Assembly: GCF_018129985.1 (NCBI RefSeq)
Contig: NZ_JAFCKT010000001.1
Coordinates: forward strand, 1,612,001-1,676,000
Reading direction: 5' to 3'
DNA length: 64,000 nucleotides
Source of the DNA: Bradyrhizobium sp. SZCCT0148
Lineage (GTDB): Bacteria; Pseudomonadota; Alphaproteobacteria; Rhizobiales; Xanthobacteraceae
In this document: positions 16,892 to 25,363 of the stretch, piece by piece
How positions within the stretch are numbered: the stretch's first letter is position 1
How the letters are laid out: each line of letters starts with the position of its first letter
The notes under the pieces: model-generated
Told to the model about the DNA's origin: nothing
The model's input: only the letters and a program-made list of their open reading frames with translations
Database searches by the model: none
Translations under genes and position numbers: made by a program

Positions 16892-18136
16892 ATGCACCCC
16901 TCCCAAAATACCTCCCGCACCGGCCGTTTCCGCCGCCTTCTGGGCGGCGTTGCCGTCGTCGGCGCCCTTGCCGTGGCCGGCGCGATTGCGACCGGTCACT
17001 ACCTTCATCCCGCCCAGGCAACCGCGACGGCGGCCGCGGCTGAACAGGCAGTGCCCGTCACCGTCGCCATGATCGAGCCGCGGCAGACTGCGCTGTGGGA
17101 CGACTTCTCCGGCCGATTGGAAGCCATCAACCGAGTCGAACTCCGGCCGCGGGTTGCCGGTGCGATCTTTGCGACGAAATTCACCGAAGGCGCGCTGGTG
17201 AAGGCCGGCGACGTCCTCTTCAAGATCGATCCGGCACCTTACGCGGCCGAGGTCGACAAGGCCAACGCCCAGCTCGAGGCGGCAAAGGCGCGCGTGGTGT
17301 TCACCAACAGCGAGGTCGAACGCGGCGCGCAGTTGGTCGGCAACGCCGTCGTGACACGCCGCGATTTCGACCAGCGCGAGAACGCCAACCGCGAAGCGAT
17401 CGCCAACGTGAAGGCGGCCGAGGCGACGCTGCAGACCGCAAAGCTCAATCTCGACTACACCGAGGTGCGCGCGCCGGTGGACGGCCGCGTCGGCAAGATC
17501 GAAATCACCGTCGGCAATCTCGTCGCTGCCGGCACGGCCTCCCCGGTGCTGACCTCGCTGGTCTCGGTCAATCCGATCTATGCGTCCTTCGACGCCGATG
17601 AAGAGGTCGTGCTGCGTGCGCTGAACTCGATCGCCGATCCCTCCGGCCAGCGCGGCAAGCTCGACCAGATCCCCGTGGAGATGGCGACCTCCGGCGGCTT
17701 CTCGGCGAAAGGCCACATCCAGCTCATCGACAACCAGGTCAACGGCCAGAGCGGCACCATCCGGGTGCGCGCGCTGTTCCAGAACGAGGACGGGCGCCTG
17801 ATCCCCGGCCAGTTCGCCCGCGTCCGCATGGGCCAGCCGAAGCAGCAGACGCTGGTGATGATCGACGAACGCGCAATCGGCACTGACCAGGACAAGAAGT
17901 TCGTGATGGCGGTCGGCGACGACAGCCGCGCGGTGTACCGGCCGATCACGCTCGGCGGCGCCGTCGACGGGCTTCGTGTCGTCACCTCGGGCCTGAAGTC
18001 CGGCGATCGCATCGTCGTCAACGGCCTGCAGCGCGTGCGTCCGGGCGCCCTCCTCAAGACGGAGGTCGCCACGATGGGCGCGCGCGGGCAGCAAGCAGCC
18101 TCCAACCACAGCAACCAGGACGTGGTGCAACGCTAG
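16892..18136 (+). CDS. RND efflux pump periplasmic adaptor (AcrA/MexA type)
   Basis: 414 residues. An N-terminal anchor or signal (RRLLGGVAVVGALAVAGAIA) is followed by the lipoyl half RPRVAGAIFATKFTEGALVK, a hairpin with AQLEAAKARVVFTNSEVERG and ANREAIANVKAAEATLQTAK, the second lipoyl half YTEVRAPVDGRVGKIEITVG and beta-barrel and membrane-proximal domains ending in GLQRVRPGALLKTEV. It would join the downstream RND permease to an outer-membrane TolC-like channel encoded elsewhere. GGAG eight bases before ATG 16892 supports the start. Regulated from the TetR palindrome just upstream. Confidence 0.93.
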   Translation: MHPSQNTSRTGRFRRLLGGVAVVGALAVAGAIATGHYLHPAQATATAAAAEQAVPVTVAMIEPRQTALWDDFSGRLEAINRVELRPRVAGAIFATKFTEGALVKAGDVLFKIDPAPYAAEVDKANAQLEAAKARVVFTNSEVERGAQLVGNAVVTRRDFDQRENANREAIANVKAAEATLQTAKLNLDYTEVRAPVDGRVGKIEITVGNLVAAGTASPVLTSLVSVNPIYASFDADEEVVLRALNSIADPSGQRGKLDQIPVEMATSGGFSAKGHIQLIDNQVNGQSGTIRVRALFQNEDGRLIPGQFARVRMGQPKQQTLVMIDERAIGTDQDKKFVMAVGDDSRAVYRPITLGGAVDGLRVVTSGLKSGDRIVVNGLQRVRPGALLKTEVATMGARGQQAASNHSNQDVVQR

Positions 18137-18143
18137 TCACCTC

Positions 18144-18176
18144 GTTCCGGGGCGCGCGGGCAGCCCGCCCCGGAAC
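18144..18176. repeat. Strong intergenic hairpin between adaptor and permease
   Basis: GTTCCGGGGCG (18144-18154) pairs perfectly with CGCCCCGGAAC (18166-18176), an 11-bp stem, with no T-run after it. With the following CGCGGG-CGCT-CCCGCG near 18220-18236 it resembles a degenerate Bradyrhizobium intergenic repeat. It could lower permease mRNA relative to adaptor mRNA or protect the 3' end; that is inference. Confidence 0.55.
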
Positions 18177-18279
18177 TCGGAATCACAGAACGGCCAGGAC
18201 ATCCCATCTCGATTCCAAACTCGCGGGCGCTCCCGCGACGGAGTGACGGGAGAGCTGTCTCCGGCGCAGGGGCAAGGCC

Positions 18280-21200
18280 ATGAATCTCTCGAAATTCTTC
18301 ATCGATCGTCCGATTTTTGCCGGCGTGCTGTCGGTCCTGATTTTCCTTGCCGGCCTGATCTCGCTTTTCGCGATGCCGATCTCGGAATATCCGGACGTGG
18401 TGCCGCCCTCCGTCGTGGTGCGCGCGACATATCCCGGCGCCAATCCCAAGGTGATCGCGGAGACGGTCGCGACCCCGATCGAGGAGCAGATCAACGGCGT
18501 TGAGAACATGCTGTACATGTCGAGCCAGGCGACCACCGATGGCGCGATGACGCTGACGGTGACTTTCCGGCTCGGCACCGACCCCGACAAGGCGACGCAG
18601 CTGGTGCAGAACCGCGTGCAGCAGGCCGAGCCGCGCCTGCCGGCCGTGGTGCGGCAGCTCGGCATCATCACCAAGAAGTCGTCGCCCGACCTCACCATGG
18701 TCGTGCATCTGTTGTCGCCGAACGGCCGCTACGACATGACGTATTTGCGCAACTATGCGGTGCTCAACGTCAAGGATCGCCTCGCGCGGATCGACGGCGT
18801 CGGCGACGTCCAGCTCTATGGCGCCGGCGACTATTCGATGCGGGTCTGGGTCGATCCGCAAAAGGCCGCCGAGCATGGCCTGACCGCGAGCGATATCGTC
18901 AAGGCGATCCAGGCACAGAACGTCGAGGCCGCCGCCGGCGTCGTCGGCTCCTCCCCCAACGTCAGCGGCATCGACCTGCAATTGTCGGTCAACGCGGAGG
19001 GCCGGCTCGCGACCGAGGACCAGTTCGGCGACATCGTGGTGAAGACCGGAACGCGCGGCGAAGTCGTTCGCCTGCGCGACGTCGCGCGCATCGAGCTCGG
19101 CGCCTCCGAATACGGGCTGCGTTCGCTGCTCGACAACAAGCAGGCGGTGGCGATACCGATCTTCCAGGCGCCCGGCTCCAACGCGCTGCAGATTTCCGAC
19201 AACGTTCGTGCCACCATGGCCGAGATCAAGAAGAACATGCCGGAAGGCGTGTCCTACCAGATCGTCTACGATCCCACCCAGTTCGTCCGTTCCTCGATCG
19301 AAGCCGTGATTCACACGCTCTTGGAAGCGATCGCGCTGGTGGTGCTGGTCGTGATCCTGTTCCTGCAGACCTGGCGGGCCTCTATCATCCCGCTGCTGGC
19401 GGTGCCGGTCTCGATCGTCGGCACGTTCGCCGTGATGCACGTGTTCGGCTTCTCCATCAATGCGCTGAGCCTGTTCGGCCTCGTGCTCGCGATCGGCATC
19501 GTCGTGGACGACGCCATCGTCGTGGTCGAGAACGTCGAGCGCAACATCGAGTCCGGATTGTCGCCGCGCGACGCCACCTATCAGGCGATGCGCGAGGTCT
19601 CGGGCCCGATCATCGCCATCGCCATGGTGCTGATCGCAGTGTTCGTGCCGCTCGCCTTCATCTCCGGCCTCACCGGGCAATTCTACAAGCAGTTCGCACT
19701 GACGATCGCAATCTCGACCGTGATTTCCGCCGTCAACTCGCTGACCCTGTCGCCGGCGCTGTCGGCGCTGCTGCTCAAGGGCCACAACGAGCCGAAGGAC
19801 CGGCTGACGCTGATCATGGAAAAGGGTCTTGGCTGGTTCTTCCGCGGCTTCAACAAGGCCTTCACGCGTTCCTCGGAGAATTACAGCGGCAGCGTCACCA
19901 AGGTGATCTCAGGCAAGGCCGCCGTGATGGGCCTCTATATCGTGCTGGTCGGCCTCACCGCCTTCCTGTTCCAGCAGGTGCCTGGTGGATTCGTGCCGGG
20001 CCAGGACAAGCAATATCTGGTCGGCTTCGCCCGTCTGCCGGACGGCGCCACGCTCGACCGGAGCGAAGAGGTGATCCGCAAGATGAGCGACATCGCGCTG
20101 ACCCAGCCCGGTGTCGAGAGCTCCGTCGCCTTTCCCGGCCTGTCGATCTCCGGCTTCACCAACTCGTCCAACGCCGGCATCGTGTTCTCGACGCTGAAAC
20201 CGTTCGACGAGCGCAAGGGCGCGGAGTTGAGCGGGAACGCGATCGCAGCCGACCTGAACAAGAAATACGCCGGCATCCAGGAAGCCTTCATCGCCATGTT
20301 CCCGCCGCCGCCGGTCAACGGCCTCGGCACCATCGGTGGCTTCAAGCTGCAGATCGAGGACCGCGCCGGCCTCGGCTATGAGGCTCTGAATGAGGCGACC
20401 AATACATTCGTGGCGGCGATGCAGAAGGCGCCGGAGATTGCCGGCGTGTTCTCGAGCTTCCAGGTCAACGTGCCCCAGCTGTTCGCCGACATCGACCGCA
20501 CCAAGGCGCTGCAGCTCGGCGTGCCCGTCACGGAAGTCTTCAACACGCTCCAGATTTATCTGGGCTCCTACTACGTCAACGACTTCAACAAGTTTGGCCG
20601 CACCTATTCGGTCCGCGTCCAGGCCGATGCGCCGTTCCGCGCGCGGGCCGACGACATCAGGCAGTTGAAGGTGCGCTCGTCCTCGGGCGACATGGTGCCG
20701 TTGTCGGCGCTGCTCAACATCCGCCAGAGCGCGGGGCCAGAGCGCGCGATCCGCTACAATGGATTCCTGTCGTCCGACATCAACGCCGCCGCCGCGCCCG
20801 GCTTCTCATCGGGCCAGGCGCAGGAGGCCGCAACCCGGATCGCGGCGGAGACATTGCCGCCGGGCTTTGCCTTCGAATGGACCGACCTGACCTATCAGGA
20901 GTTCATCGCCGGCAATTCCGGCCTCTGGGTGTTCCCGCTGGCGATCCTGCTGGTGTTCCTGGTGCTGGCCGCGCTCTACGAGAGCCTGACCCTGCCGCTC
21001 TCGATCATCATGATCGTGCCGATGGGCCTGCTCGCCGCCATGTTCGGCGTCTGGATTTCCAAGGGCGACAACAACGTCTTCACCCAGATCGGCCTGATCG
21101 TTCTCGTGGGGCTCTCGGCCAAGAACGCGATCCTGATCGTCGAATTCGCGCGCGAGCTCGAATTCGCCGGGCGCACGCCGATCCGGGCCGCGATCGAGGC

Positions 21201-21480
21201 AAGCCGCTTGAGGCTTCGCCCGATCCTGATGACGTCGATGGCGTTCATCATGGGCGTGCTGCCGCTGGTGCTCTCGACCGGCGCGGGCTCGGAGATGCGG
21301 CGCGCCATGGGCGTTGCCGTGTTCTCCGGCATGATCGGCGTCACCGTGTTCGGTCTGTTCCTGACGCCGGTGTTCTACGTGCTGCTGCGGACGGTGACCG
21401 GTAACAAGCCGCTGGTGCATCACGGGAGCGACATCAGCGCGGCACCGGTCCAAGGTTCAATTGCCAGCCCTGGCCACTAG
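18280..21480 (+). CDS. RND multidrug efflux permease (AcrB/MexB type, HAE1)
   Basis: Proton-driven drug exporter of the inner membrane, 1066 residues. It opens MNLSKFFIDRPIFAGVLSVL as AcrB-like proteins do; ARG pore-loop and periplasmic blocks follow (YPDVVPPSVVVRATYPGANP, TPIEEQINGVENMLYM); the TM4 aspartate pair is D410-D411 in GIVVDDAIVVVENVERNIE; the second half begins near GGFVPGQDKQYLVGFARLP, and GLSAKNAILIVEFAREL carries the conserved lysine. It follows its adaptor after 143 bp that hold a hairpin. Its stop codon overlaps that of the convergent TSUP gene (CTAG). Distinct from the first RND permease in this window; AcrB-like rather than MdtB-like. Confidence 0.94.
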   Translation: MNLSKFFIDRPIFAGVLSVLIFLAGLISLFAMPISEYPDVVPPSVVVRATYPGANPKVIAETVATPIEEQINGVENMLYMSSQATTDGAMTLTVTFRLGTDPDKATQLVQNRVQQAEPRLPAVVRQLGIITKKSSPDLTMVVHLLSPNGRYDMTYLRNYAVLNVKDRLARIDGVGDVQLYGAGDYSMRVWVDPQKAAEHGLTASDIVKAIQAQNVEAAAGVVGSSPNVSGIDLQLSVNAEGRLATEDQFGDIVVKTGTRGEVVRLRDVARIELGASEYGLRSLLDNKQAVAIPIFQAPGSNALQISDNVRATMAEIKKNMPEGVSYQIVYDPTQFVRSSIEAVIHTLLEAIALVVLVVILFLQTWRASIIPLLAVPVSIVGTFAVMHVFGFSINALSLFGLVLAIGIVVDDAIVVVENVERNIESGLSPRDATYQAMREVSGPIIAIAMVLIAVFVPLAFISGLTGQFYKQFALTIAISTVISAVNSLTLSPALSALLLKGHNEPKDRLTLIMEKGLGWFFRGFNKAFTRSSENYSGSVTKVISGKAAVMGLYIVLVGLTAFLFQQVPGGFVPGQDKQYLVGFARLPDGATLDRSEEVIRKMSDIALTQPGVESSVAFPGLSISGFTNSSNAGIVFSTLKPFDERKGAELSGNAIAADLNKKYAGIQEAFIAMFPPPPVNGLGTIGGFKLQIEDRAGLGYEALNEATNTFVAAMQKAPEIAGVFSSFQVNVPQLFADIDRTKALQLGVPVTEVFNTLQIYLGSYYVNDFNKFGRTYSVRVQADAPFRARADDIRQLKVRSSSGDMVPLSALLNIRQSAGPERAIRYNGFLSSDINAAAAPGFSSGQAQEAATRIAAETLPPGFAFEWTDLTYQEFIAGNSGLWVFPLAILLVFLVLAALYESLTLPLSIIMIVPMGLLAAMFGVWISKGDNNVFTQIGLIVLVGLSAKNAILIVEFARELEFAGRTPIRAAIEASRLRLRPILMTSMAFIMGVLPLVLSTGAGSEMRRAMGVAVFSGMIGVTVFGLFLTPVFYVLLRTVTGNKPLVHHGSDISAAPVQGSIASPGH

Positions 21481-22205
21481 ACCAGGGAGACTCCGGAGAG
21501 CAGCAACAGGACGAGCACGGTCTTGCGAAAGACCGTCTCGTTGACGCGGTGGAAGGCGATCACGCCGAGCGCCGAACCGGCGAACAGCGCCGGCAGGCTG
21601 ACCGCGAGATCGATGAAGACCTTCGACGACAGATCCTGATGTCCGACCAGCAGGGCGATCGCAAAGACCTGCATTGCGGCGATGAAAGGCTGCACCAGAC
21701 CGCGCTGCTCGCTCTTGGGCATGCCGCGCATGTCGCACCAGATCGTCGGGATTGCGCCCGGCATCGCCGTCAGCCCGCCGACGAGCCCGCCGCCGAAGCC
21801 GATCAACGCGACCCAGTGCCGCCCGACCGCGTCACCGGCGGTGATCAGCGTCGGGCGCAGCAGCATGTAGGCCGCATAGAGCGCGACGACGATGCCGAAG
21901 CCGCGCCTGAGCAGATGGGTATCCGCGCTCTGCAGCAGCGAGACCGCAATGGGAACGCCGATCAGTCCGCCGACGATCAGCAGCAGGCTGCCCTCCCAGC
22001 GGATGCTGCGCCGGAGCGCCCACAGATTGGTCGCCTGCACGCCGATGCTGCACGCCATCATCAACGGCACGGCTTCGAGCGGCTGAAACACCCGCAGCAG
22101 GATCGCGCCCGCGACAGCCGAAAACGCGAAGCCCGAGAGCCCGGAAACAAAGGCGCCGGCGAACACGGCAACGCTGAGCAGCATCAGAGTCGAAACATCA
22201 GGCAC
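21477..22205 (-). CDS. TSUP/TauE-SafE family anion permease
   Basis: Membrane protein of 242 residues, with about eight hydrophobic helices: MLLSVAVFAGAFVSGLSGFA, AGAILLRVFQPLEAVPLMMA, LLLIVGGLIGVPIAVSLL and others. The GLSGFAFS and later GGLVGGLTAMPGAIPTIWC repeats are the duplicated family signature. TSUP proteins move sulfite, sulfoacetate or other small anions; the substrate here is unknown. GTG 22205 is chosen because GGAGG sits seven bases before it; a TTG at 22223 overlaps the previous stop and lacks that site. Same strand as the next small gene, probably co-transcribed. Confidence 0.85.
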   Translation of the reverse strand: MPDVSTLMLLSVAVFAGAFVSGLSGFAFSAVAGAILLRVFQPLEAVPLMMACSIGVQATNLWALRRSIRWEGSLLLIVGGLIGVPIAVSLLQSADTHLLRRGFGIVVALYAAYMLLRPTLITAGDAVGRHWVALIGFGGGLVGGLTAMPGAIPTIWCDMRGMPKSEQRGLVQPFIAAMQVFAIALLVGHQDLSSKVFIDLAVSLPALFAGSALGVIAFHRVNETVFRKTVLVLLLLSGVSLV

Positions 22206-22219
22206 GGACCGCCCTCCGG

Positions 22220-22642
22220 TCAATCGTAGGGGATTTGCGGAACGGCAGCATCCGGGCTGTCGGTGCAGGCGGCCGGCTCGCCTTGAAACGACATTTGCAT
22301 CGCATGAGCGTGGGATCGTTCCAGGAGCGCCAGCCCGAGCAATTGGAGCGCGACGAGCACCATCGTCAGCGCGATCGCAACGATGTTGAAACTACGCGCA
22401 GGCCGGCGCGCCGACGGCGCGCTCGCGCGCATGAGATCCGTTGGCATGTCCCGGAATGTCATCTTGCTTCCTGAGCAAATGATTTCGTTCAAAGGCAATG
22501 TTTCGCCGGGCCGGGCCAGCAAATGGTGATAGCGCTGCAATGCGCGCTGCGCGTCTATCTTGCGTTGCTCGCGGAACACAGCGCCGACGCGGGCGACGAT
22601 GTCGCGAAACTTGTCGGCCATCGCAAGTGACGTCCTTCGCAT
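22220..22642 (-). CDS. Hypothetical single-pass membrane protein (140 aa)
   Basis: Unrecognised. An N-terminal soluble, charged part (MADKFRDIVARVGAVFREQR, KIDAQRALQRYHHLLARPGE) is followed at about residues 84-109 by one transmembrane helix (FNIVAIALTMVLVALQLLGLALL), then a periplasmic tail with a cysteine. ATG 22642 has GAGGAGA upstream. The stop lies 15 bp before the TSUP start, so it probably forms an operon with that permease. Confidence 0.65.
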   Translation of the reverse strand: MRRTSLAMADKFRDIVARVGAVFREQRKIDAQRALQRYHHLLARPGETLPLNEIICSGSKMTFRDMPTDLMRASAPSARRPARSFNIVAIALTMVLVALQLLGLALLERSHAHAMQMSFQGEPAACTDSPDAAVPQIPYD

Positions 22643-22767
22643 GACGATCTCCTCTCACCCCTTACGGGAGACTGATTAGATTCACCGCGGCCTGCTGTGA
22701 GTTGCTTCACAAAGAAGTCTGATATGCCGAACAAGAAATCGTGTGACGCGTCTGTAGAAGAGAACGC

Positions 22768-22800
22768 AAAAACGCGCGTCATTCGATTGAATGACGCGCG
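22768..22800 (-). terminator. Intrinsic terminator after the first LuxR-type gene
   Basis: On the minus strand CGCGCGTCATTC-AATC-GAATGACGCGCG is a perfect 12-bp stem with a 4-base loop, followed directly by TTTTT (22772-22768). It lies 74 bp after the stop of the LuxR-type gene at 22874. This is the clearest rho-independent terminator in the window. Confidence 0.85.
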
Positions 22801-22873
22801 ATAACTTTCAAATGATGTCTCTGTTTGAACCCGTTCACGAGCTGCCGCGAAGGGCTCGCGGCGCGCGTGCGCG

Positions 22874-23992
22874 TCAGTGCAGCAGCGGATTGGAGAATCC
22901 CGCCGCGAGCTTGACGAGATCGGCCTGACGGGACACACCGGTCTTGGCGAAGACGCGGTGCAGATGCGTCTTCACCGTCGTCTCGGCGATCCCCAGCGCG
23001 GCCGCGGTCTCCGGCACACCGCCGACCTCGACGATCGACTGCAGAACCCTCAATTCCGCCGGCGTCAGTTCGAAGGTGCGGTCGATCAGGCCGGCACTGG
23101 AGCGACTGTTGAGCTCGGCTTTCCAGACCAGCAAGGCTCCGATGGCCGAGCTGCGCTCGGTCGCCCCATCGCGCAGCAGTGAGGGCAGCGCAATCACATG
23201 CGCGACGTAGTGCGAACCGTCATGTGACGTCAGGGAGATCTTTCGACCGTCGGCCGCGGCCATTGCCACTTCGCCAGCTTCACGAAAGATGTTGCGCAGG
23301 GCCAGATTGGCCTCTGAGGACCTCGTCACCAGCCGACCGGAGATCGAGCGCAGGACGTCGTCCGCCGCCAGGATCGTCTCGGCCGCCGCGTTGGCGTGGA
23401 CGATCTGGCAGGCTGCATCGAGCAGGATCACGCCGGCATTCAGACGGTCCACGACGTCGGCCAGCGCGCTCGCGCGTTGCTGCTTCCGGTCGATCGCGCG
23501 GTTGATCATCAGCGCCCGGCTCGCATGCGGGACCAGGAACTGCATGCGCGCGCGCTGCTCGGCGTCGAGCATCTCGCTGCCCGGGATGACGGTCAGTAGC
23601 ATCGGACAGGACGAGTTCGACTGCTCCAGCACCACGTTGGCGACGTCGGTGCAGCCCTGCGGGCGCAGCCATTCCTGATAGAAGCGCCCGCGCCGGTAGT
23701 CGTCGTAATTCACGAGGTCAGGTATGTTGCGCACCTGGCCGTATCGGGGAAGCCGGGCGAGCGGATCATACCGCGAATAGGTGTCGGAATAGAGCTGGAT
23801 ATAGTGGGGATCGACGCCGCAATAATAATGCGTCGCACCGGATTTGCTGACCGTGTCCTTTGAAATCAGGCCACAGGCCTGGCTGCCGATGAACGCATTG
23901 AGCTTGACGACGACGTCGCCCCACAACTCAGGGTGGAGTCCTGCATCATAGATGCTGTCGATCAGCTCGGAATGTCCTTGAGGTCGGGGCAT
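22874..23992 (-). CDS. LuxR-type regulator, paralog 1 of 3
   Basis: 372 residues from ATG 23992; this start gives the same length and alignment as paralog 2 (a TTG at 24004 would add four residues). The N-terminal region has an unusual conserved block: IDSIYDAGLHPELWGDVVVK, FIGSQACGLISKDTVSKSG, THYYCGVDPHYIQLYSDTYS, IPDLVNYDDYRRGRFYQEW. A middle PAS-like part follows (LNAGVILLDAACQIVHANAA), then the C-terminal HTH LTPAELRVLQSIVEVGGVPE, TAAALGIAETTVKTHLHRV. It has neither an acyl-homoserine-lactone pocket nor a phosphoreceiver domain. Ends at a strong terminator. Likely a small-molecule or redox-responsive activator; ligand unknown. Confidence 0.88.
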   Translation of the reverse strand: MPRPQGHSELIDSIYDAGLHPELWGDVVVKLNAFIGSQACGLISKDTVSKSGATHYYCGVDPHYIQLYSDTYSRYDPLARLPRYGQVRNIPDLVNYDDYRRGRFYQEWLRPQGCTDVANVVLEQSNSSCPMLLTVIPGSEMLDAEQRARMQFLVPHASRALMINRAIDRKQQRASALADVVDRLNAGVILLDAACQIVHANAAAETILAADDVLRSISGRLVTRSSEANLALRNIFREAGEVAMAAADGRKISLTSHDGSHYVAHVIALPSLLRDGATERSSAIGALLVWKAELNSRSSAGLIDRTFELTPAELRVLQSIVEVGGVPETAAALGIAETTVKTHLHRVFAKTGVSRQADLVKLAAGFSNPLLH

Positions 23993-24098
23993 CGGAAGAG
24001 CCAATGGTCACATGCGGAGATTTGCGGAATGGTGTTCGTGCCTTGCGGCTCCTGTGAGTCTGTAGTGAGAGCAAAAGGTTCAACGCCGACGCGATCTG

Positions 24099-25217
24099 TC
24101 AGTGGACGAGCGGATTGGCAAATCCCGCTGCGAGCTTGACGAGATCGGCCTGCCGGGACACGCCGGTCTTGGCGAAGACGCGATGCAGATGCGTTTTCAC
24201 GGTCGTCTCGGCAATACCGAGCGCAGCCGCCGTTTCCGGGACGCCGCCGACCTCCACGATCGACAGGAACACGCGAAGCTCCGCCGGCGTCAGCTCGAAC
24301 GTTCGCGCGATCAGTTCGCCACAGGATCGTCCACCGAGCGACACCTTGCGCACAAGCAGCGCACCGGCGGCATCGGCCACGCGTTCGCTGCCATGGCGCA
24401 GCAGGGACGACAGCGGCAGCATGTGAGCGACGTAGCGCTCGCCGGTTGCAGTCAACAGCGGAATCGCATGACCGCCTTCGGCAAGCGATGCGCCGTCACG
24501 GCAGCCCGCGAGCGCCTTGCGCAGGGTCTGATTGGCTTCGGTGCTGCTGGTCACGAGTTGCCCGGCGACGGACCGCACCACGTCGTCGGCCGCGAGCAGG
24601 ATCTGACCGGCCGAGTTCGCATGCACCAGGCGGCAGAAGCTGTCGAGCAGGAAGATCCCGACCGCCAGATTGTCCAGCACATCCGCCAGGGCCGACGCCA
24701 GCGTCAGTTGCGCAGTCATGGCGCGGTTGACCAGCAGCGCGCGGCTGGCATGCGGCACCAGCAGAGAGAGGCGCTGCTTCATGCCCCGATCGACCATGCG
24801 GCGGCCCGACAGCACGGTCATCATCACCGGGCAGCTCGCGTTCGACATCTCCAGTACGACATTGGCCGCATCGCTGCATCCCTGCGGCTGCATCCATTCC
24901 TGGTAGAAGCGCCCGCGCCGGTACTCATCGAAATTGACGAGATCCGGAATGCTGACAATCCGGCCGTATGGCGGCAGGACAGTGAGCGGATCGAACTTCG
25001 CATGGGTCTCGGAATAGAGCTCGATGTAGTGCGGGTCGGCTCCGCAATAGTAGTGCGTGACACCGGATTTGCTGATCGCGTCCTTCGAGAACAGCCCGCA
25101 GGCCTGGCCGCCGACGAAGTCCCGGATGCCTGCCACCACATCGTTCCACAGCGAAGGATCGAGACCGGCATCGTAGATGGACTCGACGAGAGCTGACAGC
25201 TTGTGCGATCCGTGCAT
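24099..25217 (-). CDS. LuxR-type regulator, paralog 2 of 3
   Basis: 372 residues, clearly a duplicate of the neighbour at 22874-23992: VESIYDAGLDPSLWNDVVAG, FVGGQACGLFSKDAISKSGV, THYYCGADPHYIELYSETHA, IPDLVNFDEYRRGRFYQEWM and an almost identical HTH ending GVSRQADLVKLAAGFANPLVH. The middle PAS-like part (LAVGIFLLDSFCRLVHANSA) is more diverged, so the two may sense different signals. A perfect 14-bp palindrome CCTCCGATCGGAGG lies at 25279-25292, 62 bp upstream of ATG 25217. The gene follows the autotransporter on the same strand. Confidence 0.88.
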   Translation of the reverse strand: MHGSHKLSALVESIYDAGLDPSLWNDVVAGIRDFVGGQACGLFSKDAISKSGVTHYYCGADPHYIELYSETHAKFDPLTVLPPYGRIVSIPDLVNFDEYRRGRFYQEWMQPQGCSDAANVVLEMSNASCPVMMTVLSGRRMVDRGMKQRLSLLVPHASRALLVNRAMTAQLTLASALADVLDNLAVGIFLLDSFCRLVHANSAGQILLAADDVVRSVAGQLVTSSTEANQTLRKALAGCRDGASLAEGGHAIPLLTATGERYVAHMLPLSSLLRHGSERVADAAGALLVRKVSLGGRSCGELIARTFELTPAELRVFLSIVEVGGVPETAAALGIAETTVKTHLHRVFAKTGVSRQADLVKLAAGFANPLVH

Positions 25218-25278
25218 GGCTCAAAATGGCACTGAATGATCAATGCCGGGAGCATAACACAACCGCGACATGCGACAT

Positions 25279-25292
25279 CCTCCGATCGGAGG
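25279..25292. promoter_or_regulatory. Perfect 14-bp palindrome upstream of LuxR-type paralog 2
   Basis: CCTCCGATCGGAGG is fully self-complementary. It lies between the autotransporter end (25364) and the regulator start (25217). It could be an operator, possibly for the regulator itself, but only its symmetry and position support this. Confidence 0.35.
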
Positions 25293-25299
25293 AGGAGGC

Positions 25300-25328
25300 G
25301 CCGGCCGGGCGGATGGAGCCCGGCCGGC
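25300..25328 (-). terminator. Hairpin after the autotransporter gene
   Basis: GCCGGCCGGGC (25300-25310) and GCCCGGCCGGC (25318-25328) form a perfect 11-bp GC stem with a 7-base loop, 36 bp after the autotransporter stop. No T-run follows on the minus strand, so it may be an attenuator or an mRNA 3' stabiliser rather than a full terminator. Confidence 0.5.
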
Positions 25329-25363
25329 GGCATCGCGTTCGAGCCGCCAGGGCTGATGCCGGC

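Noticed and set aside
18144..18236. A small RNA gene between adaptor and permease
   Set aside because: Only GC hairpins without promoter or T-run; better explained as a degenerate intergenic repeat.
18133..19785. Long open frame on the minus strand opposite the second RND permease (550 codons)
   Set aside because: His/Asp/Arg-rich with no natural protein pattern; it mirrors the GC-biased third positions of the RND gene.
24099..25196. Plus-strand frame of 364 codons over LuxR-type paralog 2
   Set aside because: The minus frame has full LuxR-type homology with two paralogs; the plus frame is its reverse shadow.
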